A DNA stretch of 13,436 nucleotides. Origin: Desulfobacula sp. (GTDB lineage Bacteria; Desulfobacterota; Desulfobacteria; Desulfobacterales; Desulfobacteraceae). The DNA lies in the NCBI GenBank assembly GCA_018702715.1, contig JABIYQ010000521.1, forward strand, positions 1-13,436, read 5' to 3'. The first letter of the stretch is position 1. Each line of letters starts with the position of its first letter. The notes beneath the pieces are model-generated. The model was not told the DNA's origin, did not search any database, and was given only the letters and a program-made list of their open reading frames with translations. Shown here piece after piece: positions 6,518 to 13,436 of the stretch. A program made the position numbers and the translations under genes.

Positions 6518-8641
6518 ATGATATTTAAGATAGGTGTTGATGTCGGTGGAACATTTACCGATTTTCTTCTCATGGATAATGATGGCAACTCTGATATTTT
6601 TAAGGTATTATCTTCACCTGAAGATCCATCCATAGCAGTTATGAACGGACTGAACCAGATGGCAGAGAAAAAAGGAATCAGCCTTTCATCATTTCTGGGT
6701 AAAATCGAAATCATTGTTCATGGAACAACCGTTACAACAAATGCCGTACTGACAGGGAATGTCTCGAAGACAGGACTTCTTACCACGAAAGGGTTCAGAG
6801 ATGCACTCCAGATGAGACGGGGCATAAGAGAAGAACTCTACAATAATAAATACCTTCAGCCAGAACCTATTGTCCCCAGACACCTTCGATTTCCAGTTCT
6901 TGAACGGATTAATTATGCCGGGGATCTTGTTGAAAAATTAGATGAAAAAGATGTTATAAAAGCGATTGAGCTTTTTAAAGAACAGGGCATGGAGGCTCTT
7001 GCTGTCTGTTTTATGCATTCTTATGCCAACAATACCAATGAGCGCAAAGCCGAAGAAATTCTTCGCAAACATATGCCGGATGTATATCTCTCTGTTTCTT
7101 CATCAGTTCTTCCTCAGATCAGGTTTTATGATAGAGTGAGTACTACGGTTCTTAATGCCGCGGTGGGACCCATTTTAAAGGGTTATCTTTCAAGACTCTC
7201 CATCCGCCTTTCAGAAAACGGATTTTCGGGAATATTTTTAATCATGCAGTCAAACGGTGGTGTAACAACACCTGAAGCTGTAATTGAACTTGCAGCAAGC
7301 ACGCTTCTTTCAGGGCCTGCTGCTGCACCTATAGCCGGGATTGCCTATGCTGATCTGCATGGACAAAAAAGTTTTATTACCGTGGATATGGGAGGAACGA
7401 GTTTTGATGCTGCACTTATTAAAGATGCTCAGCCGCTGGTAACAATGGATGGAAAGGTTGATCGCAAGGCTCTTGCATTGCCGATGATGGAAATAAACAC
7501 CATTGGGGCGGGCGGTGGCAGCATCGCATGGATTGATGAAGGGGGGCTGCTCCGAATGGGCCCTAAAAGCGCAGGGGCACGTCCTGGACCGGTATGTTAC
7601 GGTCTTGGAGGAAAAGAACCTAGTTGCAGCGATGCCAATTTGATTTTGGGTTATCTGAGTTCCGATTTTTTTGCAGGAGGGGAGATGAAGCTGGACAAAA
7701 AGGCTGCAGAAGTCGCTATTAAAAAGACGGTTGCTAAACCAATGGAAATGGATCTTATTGAGGCAGCATATGGCATGTATCATATAATGAATGTGAATAT
7801 GGCCTCAGCTATTCGCGAGATTTCTGTTCAGCGAGGATTTGATCCTAGAGATTTTCTCTTAGTGTGCGGAGGCGGAGCAGGACCAATACACGCTGCCATG
7901 ATTGCCCTTGAGCTTGATATTTCAAAAATCCTGATTCCCAAGGAGTCCTCAATTTTTTGTGCTGCGGGAATGCTTCTTTCCGATTTGAAGCACGATTTTG
8001 TCAGGAGCTTTCATACACCTTTTTCTTCTAAAAGTATTCAAAAACAACATTTTCTCTCCCTGATTACAGATCTTGAATCCGGAGGAGAAAAAATTCTTTC
8101 AAGTGAGCATATCCCAAAAGGAAAGCGCAGGTTTCATTTTTTCCTTGATCTTCGTTATGTCGGACAGTATCACGAAGTAAGTGTGCCTGCTGAAATTGAT
8201 GATATTAAGGCAATGAGATTTGAAAAAATTGCAGACAGCTTTCACGCCGAACACAACCGACTTTACGGCTACGACTTAAAAGATGAAGAAACCACTATGG
8301 AATTGGTCAATATAAGAATGACAGCCATAGGATCTACTGACAAACCTGCTTTCCGAAAAGAAATATTTGAAGGAACTGACGCTTCCCTGGCTTTAAAGGG
8401 GAAGAGACAAGTGTTCATACCATCAAAGATGGATTTCATGTTAATTGATATTTATGACGGGGGCAAAACCGGGTACGGGAATAGAATAAAAGGACCTGCA
8501 ATTATCGAACAAAAAAACACAACGATTTTTGTTCCATCCATGTTTGAAGTTGAATGCGATCAATATGGAAGCTTTATGATGACTATAATTAAAAATAAGG
8601 CTCAGACACATGATGAAAAGAGAGGAACCAATGGAAAATAA
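6518..8641 (+). CDS. hyuA: HyuA-family subunit (hydantoinase/oxoprolinase/ketone carboxylase, ATP-binding)
   Basis: The 707-residue cytoplasmic protein has the three Pfam-type parts of HyuA: an N-terminal domain with the phosphate loop DVGGTFTD (8-15) and HGTTVTTNAVL (68-78); a central actin-like ATPase part with SGPAAAPIAG, VDMGGTSFDAAL (289-300), IGAGGGSIAW (329-338) and GARPGPVCYG (353-362); and a C-terminal part to about 690. The family couples ATP hydrolysis to ring opening of N-methylhydantoin or 5-oxoproline, or to carboxylation of acetone or acetophenone; which one applies is not encoded in obvious motifs. GGAGG lies 4 bases before the start. The stop overlaps the hyuB start by 11 bp, as expected for obligate partners. 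The small third subunit of acetone and acetophenone carboxylases is not seen, which leans toward the two-subunit hydrolase type. Confidence 0.92.
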   Translation: MIFKIGVDVGGTFTDFLLMDNDGNSDIFKVLSSPEDPSIAVMNGLNQMAEKKGISLSSFLGKIEIIVHGTTVTTNAVLTGNVSKTGLLTTKGFRDALQMRRGIREELYNNKYLQPEPIVPRHLRFPVLERINYAGDLVEKLDEKDVIKAIELFKEQGMEALAVCFMHSYANNTNERKAEEILRKHMPDVYLSVSSSVLPQIRFYDRVSTTVLNAAVGPILKGYLSRLSIRLSENGFSGIFLIMQSNGGVTTPEAVIELAASTLLSGPAAAPIAGIAYADLHGQKSFITVDMGGTSFDAALIKDAQPLVTMDGKVDRKALALPMMEINTIGAGGGSIAWIDEGGLLRMGPKSAGARPGPVCYGLGGKEPSCSDANLILGYLSSDFFAGGEMKLDKKAAEVAIKKTVAKPMEMDLIEAAYGMYHIMNVNMASAIREISVQRGFDPRDFLLVCGGGAGPIHAAMIALELDISKILIPKESSIFCAAGMLLSDLKHDFVRSFHTPFSSKSIQKQHFLSLITDLESGGEKILSSEHIPKGKRRFHFFLDLRYVGQYHEVSVPAEIDDIKAMRFEKIADSFHAEHNRLYGYDLKDEETTMELVNIRMTAIGSTDKPAFRKEIFEGTDASLALKGKRQVFIPSKMDFMLIDIYDGGKTGYGNRIKGPAIIEQKNTTIFVPSMFEVECDQYGSFMMTIIKNKAQTHDEKRGTNGK

Positions 8642-10373
8642 AATTGACCAGATTTTAGCCTCTGTTTTTCAAAGGAGGTTTAAATCCATTACCGAGGAAA
8701 TGGGGCTTACCCTGTTAAGGACGACACGGTCTCCGATTTTGAATGAAGCAAGAGACTTTGTCACTGGGCTTTATGATCATCAAGGCAGAATGTTGGAGCA
8801 GACAGAATATATACCGGTACTCGCCTTTGCGATTCAGCCGGCATTAGAATATATTGTCCGCTATTTTGGAGACGACATTTTTGAAGGTGACGTTATTATC
8901 CACAATGATGTTTTTTCAGGTGGAAATCAGAACAATGATGTGGCAGTATTCAAGCCGATTTTTCATGAAGGCAGGCTTATTGGCTGGGCGGCCTGCAAAG
9001 GACATCAGGCAGACATAGGAGGTGCTGTAGCAGGAGGATATAACCCGGAGGCAAGGGAAGTCTGGCAGGAGGCACTTCGAATTACGCCGGTAAAAATTTA
9101 TGAGGCCGGGAAATTTCGAAAGGATGTCTGGGATATGATCTTTGCCAATATCCGATACAAAATAGTGGAAGAAGACATAAAAGCAGAAATGGGGGGCTGC
9201 ATTGTAGGAGAAAGGGGAGTAAAAGCACTTCTTGAAAGATATGGCATTCCAAAATTCCAAAATCATGTTAATTACCTTTTTGATGTTACTGAAAAAATGG
9301 TTAGAAAAGAGATCGACCGGATCCCCGACGGGATCTATCCGGGTGAGAGCTATGTCTTTTATGATGGTATTCATGAAGCCTCAAAAATGAAAATCAATTT
9401 AAATGTTGTTGTTAAAGGGGATAAGATCATTTTTGACTACTCGGGCTCTGATTCCCAGACAGAAGGCTTTGTTAATGCTCCCCTTGCCGCGACTTCATCT
9501 GCAGTTCTATTGACTTTCCTTATGCTTATTAATCCGGATATCCCCCACAATGACGGCATTATAAGACCAATAAAAATTGTAAGTCCAAAGGGTACTTTCC
9601 TGAATGCTGAATATCCGGCTGCAACAACCTTTGGCAATAGTATAACAGGCCCCAATGCAGATGCTATTATGAAAGCTTTCTCCACTATCCTCTCAAAAAA
9701 AGTTACTGCAGGCTGGAATCGGTTTCTTGGATTCACACTTACCGGTAAAGACCCGAGGAATAAACGGTCATATGTGGATATCTTGTTTCTGGCCTTGAAA
9801 GGGGGTTCGGGAGGAACTTATATGGCAGACGGATATGATCACATCGGCCTAATCAATTGTGCTGGTGGGATCTTGGCACAAGATTATGAGATGTTTGAGA
9901 TCCAGGACCCGCATTTCCTTGTCAAACATGAATATTTGCGGGATTCAGCTGGTGCCGGGCAGTGGCGGGGAGGCCTGGGCGTTGAGACCATATTTGAAAT
10001 ATATGGTGAAAATGTTACAGGAATCGCCTTTGGAGATGGTGTGGAAGAAGAGGCAAGAGCTTTTGGTCTTTTTGGTGGGAAAGAAGGTTCCATCAATAAA
10101 GTTGAACTTCTTTATCCGGACGGTACTATTAGAATCGCCAAGTCCAAGGAGATTATAAGGGATATTCCAAAAAACACGCTTTTCCAAAATATAGCAGGTG
10201 GCGGCGGTGGATATGGTGACCCTTTTTTAAGACCGGTTGACAGAGTATTGGACGATGTTAAAAATGAACTGGTTTCAACTAAAAGAGCAAAAAAGGACTA
10301 TGGCGTTGTGATTGATGAGGTTACGATGGATGTTGATCAGGAGGCTACAAAGAGTTTAAGGAGACGAAGCTGA
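8631..10373 (+). CDS. hyuB: HyuB-family subunit (hydantoinase/oxoprolinase/ketone carboxylase)
   Basis: This is the partner subunit of HyuA, 580 residues from ATG 8631. That start is chosen over ATG 8610 because AGAGGA stands just before it and the family N terminus (MENKIDQILASVFQRRF) begins there. Family landmarks are LRTTRSPILNEARDF (28-42), HNDVFSGGNQNNDVAVF (91-107, in the place of the common NDP-Y-GG-H-D stretch), CKGHQADIGG (118-127, for the usual HHADVGG), GPNADAI, and the C-terminal glycine-rich GGGGYGDPFLRP. Together with HyuA it should form a heteromeric ATP-dependent enzyme on a cyclic amide or ketone-like substrate. It ends in TGATG, overlapping the next gene by one base, so the VOC protein is translationally coupled to it. 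Confidence 0.92.
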   Translation: MENKIDQILASVFQRRFKSITEEMGLTLLRTTRSPILNEARDFVTGLYDHQGRMLEQTEYIPVLAFAIQPALEYIVRYFGDDIFEGDVIIHNDVFSGGNQNNDVAVFKPIFHEGRLIGWAACKGHQADIGGAVAGGYNPEAREVWQEALRITPVKIYEAGKFRKDVWDMIFANIRYKIVEEDIKAEMGGCIVGERGVKALLERYGIPKFQNHVNYLFDVTEKMVRKEIDRIPDGIYPGESYVFYDGIHEASKMKINLNVVVKGDKIIFDYSGSDSQTEGFVNAPLAATSSAVLLTFLMLINPDIPHNDGIIRPIKIVSPKGTFLNAEYPAATTFGNSITGPNADAIMKAFSTILSKKVTAGWNRFLGFTLTGKDPRNKRSYVDILFLALKGGSGGTYMADGYDHIGLINCAGGILAQDYEMFEIQDPHFLVKHEYLRDSAGAGQWRGGLGVETIFEIYGENVTGIAFGDGVEEEARAFGLFGGKEGSINKVELLYPDGTIRIAKSKEIIRDIPKNTLFQNIAGGGGGYGDPFLRPVDRVLDDVKNELVSTKRAKKDYGVVIDEVTMDVDQEATKSLRRRS

Positions 10374-10783
10374 TGGGCCTTCCATATGTGGATCATATCG
10401 GAATCATCGTAGAAAATCTGGAAAAAAGTATCGCTTTTTTTACGTCTCTTTTTGGTCTCAAATCAACCGGGATCAAGGAGATGGATGAAGTCGGGTTGAG
10501 AATTGCGACATTAAAGGCAAAAAATATAGACATTGAATTGATTCAGTATAAAAAGACTGAAAATAATTTTGGGAAAAAAATTATGGGAAAAACCATTGGT
10601 GTTAATCATTTTTCCATAAAGACAGACAATGTTGAAGCATCAGTAAAGGAGTTTCAAAAGAAAGGTATAAAAGTTATGGAAGGATTTCCACGGACCGGGA
10701 GTCATGGCAGTGTCGCCTTTTTTGAACAGGAAACTACTCAAAAAATATTATTGGAAATTTGTGGAGAAATAAAAACCCGATAA
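10373..10783 (+). CDS. VOC (glyoxalase-fold) protein resembling methylmalonyl-CoA epimerase
   Basis: The 136-residue protein has two beta-alpha-beta-beta-beta repeats of the vicinal oxygen chelate fold. Metal-ligand positions are H8 (VDHIGI), E55 or Q58 (IELIQY), H79 (VNHFSI) and E128 (LLEIC). The half ending in GSHGSVAFFE followed by ILLEICGE is characteristic of methylmalonyl-CoA epimerase-like proteins, which move a proton alpha to a thioester. AAGGAG lies 9 bases before the start, and the start overlaps the hyuB stop (TGATG). In this context it may epimerise or isomerise the HyuAB product or its CoA ester. True methylmalonyl-CoA epimerase is usually linked to mutase genes, which are absent here, so I do not give that symbol. 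Glyoxalase, dioxygenase or racemase-like roles remain possible. Confidence 0.85.
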   Translation: MGLPYVDHIGIIVENLEKSIAFFTSLFGLKSTGIKEMDEVGLRIATLKAKNIDIELIQYKKTENNFGKKIMGKTIGVNHFSIKTDNVEASVKEFQKKGIKVMEGFPRTGSHGSVAFFEQETTQKILLEICGEIKTR

Positions 10784-10836
10784 TTTCACTTGATAATCAA
10801 CAAATGTTTGTCAGCCGGATCATAAGCAAAATATAC

Positions 10837-10842
10837 AGGAGG
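10837..10842 (+). promoter_or_regulatory. Ribosome binding site deciding the CoA-ligase start
   Basis: A consensus AGGAGG is followed at once by ATG 10843 (too close) and 6 bases later by ATG 10849 (ideal). The longer frame from 10759, which would overlap the VOC gene, has no such site. Confidence 0.75.
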
Positions 10843-10848
10843 ATGAGG

Positions 10849-12222
10849 ATGCCATTTTACAAAGTAAGAAAACTTTGGAATGAAAAGATAGAAACCCTGT
10901 CAAGGGATGAAATACGTGCACTGCAACTCAAAAGACTGAAAAAACAGGTAAGTTATAATTATCAAAATTCTCTTTTTTACCGCAATAAAATGGATGATGC
11001 AGGTGCAAAGCCCGGAGACATACAAAGCTTTGAGACTTTTTCAAAAATACCTCTCATGACAAAAGATGAACAAAGAAAAACCCAGGAAGAATCAATTGAA
11101 AGGTACGGTAATCCTTATGCCCTTATGGCGTGTGCACCCAGAGAAAAAATTGTAAGGATTAATTCAACCTCAGGCACTACTGGTATGCCCACCCTTTATA
11201 CTTTAACACAACATGATATAGATGTGGTAAATGAGATGCATGCTAGAAAATACTGGCGTGCTGGGATCAGGCCGGGAGACATAATGATCCAGGCCCTTTC
11301 GCTTTCCATGTTTACAGGAGGCCTTCCTTTGTCCCAGGGGATCATGCATATGGGAGCCTGTGTAGTACCGATAGGTATTGAGGGTGGAACCAAAAGGGTG
11401 CTTGATTTTATCAGGCTGACAGCACCTGCTGCCATAATTGCTACTCCTTCCTTTGGCCAGTATATGATTGAAAAATGTCCACAAATTATTGGAAAAGATG
11501 CAAAAGACCTGGGTTTAAAATGGTTCTTTTGTGCAGGTGAACCAGGAGGCGGGAATCCGGAAGTAAGAAAAATGCTTGCCCAGGGGTTTGGAGCCAAAGT
11601 TTTTGATCATACAGGAGGGGGGCACGCTTTCCATGGTATTTCCTGTGATGAACCCCCGGAACAATTCAGCGGTATGCATTTTATCTCTGAGGATCATTGT
11701 CTTCTAGAACTTCTGGATCCAAACACAAAAAAACCAATAGAAATTGAGGATAACGCGTCAGGTGAAATGGTATTTACTTTCCTGGACTGGGAGGGCGGGC
11801 CTTTGATGCGTTATTCGCTGGGTGATATACTCCGGGTTTCAGTTAATCCCTGCCAATGCGGTATGCCTGGTATGAGATTCAAGATCATCGGACGTGCAGA
11901 TGATATGTTGATTATAAAAGGAGTTAATGTTTATCCCGAGGCCGTCAAAACTGCCATATTAAAATTCAGGCCAAAAGTAACCGGTTTTTTTCAGATTCTT
12001 TTGAACAAGCCCGGACCGCTGGTGGAACCGCCTTTGAACATCATGCTTGAATACGATAAATCGGTTTCCAAAGCTGAGCTTCCTTTGCTTGAAGAAAAAA
12101 TGCTTTCCCTTTTCAAAGAAGAGGTGAGAATCGCACCTCAATTGGAGTGGGTATCTGCTGAGACCCTTCCCAGAGAAATGAAAAAAACAAACTTTATCAA
12201 AATTAAAGAGATCAATGCATAG
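10849..12222 (+). CDS. PaaK-like adenylate-forming CoA ligase (phenylacetate-CoA ligase family)
   Basis: From ATG 10849 the protein has 457 residues, close to the family norm of 430-440, and begins with the family-typical N terminus (WNEKIETLSRDEIRALQ). Starts at 10759 or 10804 would add unrelated residues. Motifs are the ATP loop NSTSGTTGMPTLYT (105-118), RYSLGD (321-326, ribose-binding Asp), CQCGMPGMRFKIIGRADDML (335-354) with the hinge, then IIKGVNVYP, and a small C-terminal lid domain. It should activate a carboxylic acid to acyl-AMP and then to the CoA ester. The A5 position, normally YG-T-E in PaaK, reads FDHTGGGHAFHG (252-263), which lacks the acidic residue. The acid pocket (about 200-265) also differs from that of phenylacetate enzymes. 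The substrate is therefore unlikely to be phenylacetate and is probably the product of HyuAB. The gap to the VOC gene is 65 bp. Confidence 0.88.
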   Translation: MPFYKVRKLWNEKIETLSRDEIRALQLKRLKKQVSYNYQNSLFYRNKMDDAGAKPGDIQSFETFSKIPLMTKDEQRKTQEESIERYGNPYALMACAPREKIVRINSTSGTTGMPTLYTLTQHDIDVVNEMHARKYWRAGIRPGDIMIQALSLSMFTGGLPLSQGIMHMGACVVPIGIEGGTKRVLDFIRLTAPAAIIATPSFGQYMIEKCPQIIGKDAKDLGLKWFFCAGEPGGGNPEVRKMLAQGFGAKVFDHTGGGHAFHGISCDEPPEQFSGMHFISEDHCLLELLDPNTKKPIEIEDNASGEMVFTFLDWEGGPLMRYSLGDILRVSVNPCQCGMPGMRFKIIGRADDMLIIKGVNVYPEAVKTAILKFRPKVTGFFQILLNKPGPLVEPPLNIMLEYDKSVSKAELPLLEEKMLSLFKEEVRIAPQLEWVSAETLPREMKKTNFIKIKEINA

Positions 12223-12233
12223 ATGAGCTTATC

Positions 12234-13325
12234 GTGAAAAAATTATACGAAATGGTAGATAGATCCATAGACAGGATTTTATCAGCAACGGGATTATTTT
12301 CTGTAGTTTTGATGGTGTTGCTTTCATTATTTATTTCAATACAGGTTTTCTCTAGATACTTTCTGAGTATGCATATTCCCGGATTATTTGATCTGTCTAT
12401 ATATTCTCTCATTATTTTTACTTTTCTTTCAGCAGCATATACATTGAGAGAAGGCCGGCACATTTCTGTGGATCTTTTGTCCGGTCATCTATCCGATGGT
12501 GCAAAGGTTGGGTTTAAAATAGCGGCCTATACTATATCTCTTTTCTTTATTGTCATCCTAGGCAGGGTCAGCTGGCAATGGGCATATAACTCTTTTTCAT
12601 CCGGAGCAATGACAATTTCCGAGACTCCAATACCCAAAGGAATTCTTATATCATCTATTACACTGGGATCTTTGTTACTTTTTTTGCAAATAATTAGAAT
12701 GATTATATCATTATCAATTCAATCCTCTCATTTATTTAATTTTAAAAATTTTGTTAAAGACAAATGGAATAATCCGTTTGTTTTCATGGTAATTTTTCTT
12801 GCTGGATTAATCATAGGACTCATAATAACCTTATACATCAATGAAATTGTGGGAATATGTTTAATTGCTCTTTTTGCTTTGCTATGTGGTATGCCGGTAT
12901 TCCTGGCTCTGGGCTTTACAGGCAGTATCGGCATGTATGTATTGATAGGTGAATCAACATTAAAGCAATTGCCGTTCCTTGCTTATAAATCAGTGGAAAG
13001 CTTTCCATTGACATGCCTGCCGCTTTTTATAATTGCAGGAATAATTATGGAAAAGGGAAAAATTGTTGAGGATGTTTTTTTGTTCTTTAGATATTTTGCA
13101 GGCAATTTCATTTCAGCTCCACTTATATCGACTATTCTGGTAGGCGGCTTTTTTTGTGCTATCAGCGGATCGAGCGTGGCAACAACTTCGCTTATTGCAG
13201 CAGTTTCTTTGCCTATATTAATCAGCAACGGATATAAAAAATCAATTTCTTCTGGTGTGGTTGCCGGTTCTACAATTGGCACAGTGATTCCGCCTTCCAT
13301 CGGGTATGTCTTGTTTGAGGGATAA
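12234..13325 (+). CDS. Fused DctQ-DctM TRAP permease, truncated within the DctM domain
   Basis: The gene starts at GTG 12234, 11 bases after the ligase stop. Residues 1 to about 165 are a DctQ domain with four membrane segments, including FSRYF (39-43) and SAAYTLREGRHISVD (66-80). A short polar linker (about 163-180) leads to the beginning of a DctM domain: LCGMPVFLALGFTG (217-230), FPLTCLPLFIIAGIIM (257-272), GGFFCAISGSSVATTSL (304-320) and the IPPSIG motif (352-357). The reading frame then stops after FEG at residue 363. A complete DctM domain is about 430 residues, so about 250 residues are missing. The sequence after the stop does not resume DctM in another frame. This is most likely a gene cut by a rearrangement whose scar lies near 13320, and it is non-functional. 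No second dctP is present in the window. Confidence 0.87.
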   Translation: MKKLYEMVDRSIDRILSATGLFSVVLMVLLSLFISIQVFSRYFLSMHIPGLFDLSIYSLIIFTFLSAAYTLREGRHISVDLLSGHLSDGAKVGFKIAAYTISLFFIVILGRVSWQWAYNSFSSGAMTISETPIPKGILISSITLGSLLLFLQIIRMIISLSIQSSHLFNFKNFVKDKWNNPFVFMVIFLAGLIIGLIITLYINEIVGICLIALFALLCGMPVFLALGFTGSIGMYVLIGESTLKQLPFLAYKSVESFPLTCLPLFIIAGIIMEKGKIVEDVFLFFRYFAGNFISAPLISTILVGGFFCAISGSSVATTSLIAAVSLPILISNGYKKSISSGVVAGSTIGTVIPPSIGYVLFEG

Positions 13326-13386
13326 GAACTTGCTTTTTGTTAACCAAACCATAAAAAATCCTCCATAAACCGAGATATTATCTCCA

Positions 13387-13424
13387 CCCTGATACAGGTA
13401 CAACATGTTGTACCTGTATCAGGG
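13387..13424. repeat. Perfect 38-bp palindrome downstream of the truncated TRAP gene
   Basis: The left half, CCCTGATACAGGTACAACA, is the exact reverse complement of the right half, with no mismatch over 19 + 19 bases. The next bases outward (A and C) do not pair. Transcribed, it would fold into a 17-bp stem with a 4-base loop. Neither side has the T-run of an intrinsic terminator. It lies 61 bp after the stop of the broken permease gene. Candidates are two abutting terminal inverted repeats of an insertion sequence, a solo element of REP or miniature-transposon type, or a recombination site. The rest of 13326-13436 holds no gene I can see. Confidence 0.85.
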
Positions 13425-13436
13425 CAACAAATTTAA

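Noticed and set aside
7310..7783. 157-codon antisense reading frame inside hyuA
   Set aside because: It is the mirror of conserved HyuA coding sequence, lacks a start signal and has a cysteine/histidine-rich make-up typical of shadow frames.
10759..10848. Longer N terminus of the CoA ligase overlapping the VOC gene
   Set aside because: The consensus AGGAGG at 10837-10842 and the family N terminus both point to ATG 10849.
11196..11597. 133-codon antisense reading frame inside the CoA ligase gene
   Set aside because: It lies wholly within a well-supported coding gene on the other strand and shows no family motif.
1..13436. CRISPR arrays, tRNA or rRNA genes, riboswitches
   Set aside because: No regularly spaced direct repeats, cloverleaf-like segments or known leader structures were seen on either strand by eye.

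Overview
The window looks like an accessory, rearranged stretch of the chromosome of an anaerobic bacterium of moderate-to-low GC content. My best guess is a sulfate-reducing Desulfobacteraceae-type member of the Desulfobacterota. This rests on protein flavour only: TRAP transporters, HyuA/HyuB-type enzymes, a phenylacetate-CoA-ligase-like enzyme, an FMN/iron-sulfur oxidoreductase and a FumA-like fumarase piece. No rRNA, tRNA or phylogenetic marker is present to prove it.

Left part (1-1105): debris. Bases 1-217 hold no gene I can support. They are followed by the C-terminal domain of a fused class I fumarase without its iron-sulfur catalytic part (269-826), and on the minus strand by the tail of a PIN-domain (VapC-like) toxin (905-1048).

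Middle-left (1106-3353): two divergent genes. On the minus strand is a dihydroorotate/dihydropyrimidine-dehydrogenase-like flavoprotein with two C-terminal [4Fe-4S] motifs. On the plus strand is a GntR/FadR-family regulator. The space between them holds an exact 18-bp inverted repeat whose arms lie about 100 bp apart. Each arm contains a FadR-type TGGT-N3-ACCA-like site, and one arm covers the -10 box of a good sigma-70 promoter for the regulator.

Main operon (3511-13325, plus strand): dctP-dctQ-dctM (a complete TRAP transporter), hyuA-hyuB (ATP-dependent hydantoinase/carboxylase family), a small VOC protein like methylmalonyl-CoA epimerase, a PaaK-like adenylate-forming CoA ligase, then a fused DctQ-DctM gene that stops about a third of the way into the DctM domain. 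Genes from dctQ on are closely packed or overlapping. A hairpin separates dctP from dctQ.

The genes read as one substrate-use module. The TRAP system imports an organic acid; HyuAB hydrolyses or carboxylates it at the cost of ATP; the ligase makes a CoA ester; the VOC protein may epimerise an intermediate; the divergent flavoprotein may supply a redox step; and the FadR-type regulator senses the substrate or a product. The substrate cannot be read from the sequence.

Right edge (13326-13436): after the broken TRAP gene comes a perfect 38-bp palindrome (13387-13424). Broken genes at both ends suggest the module sits between recombination or insertion scars.
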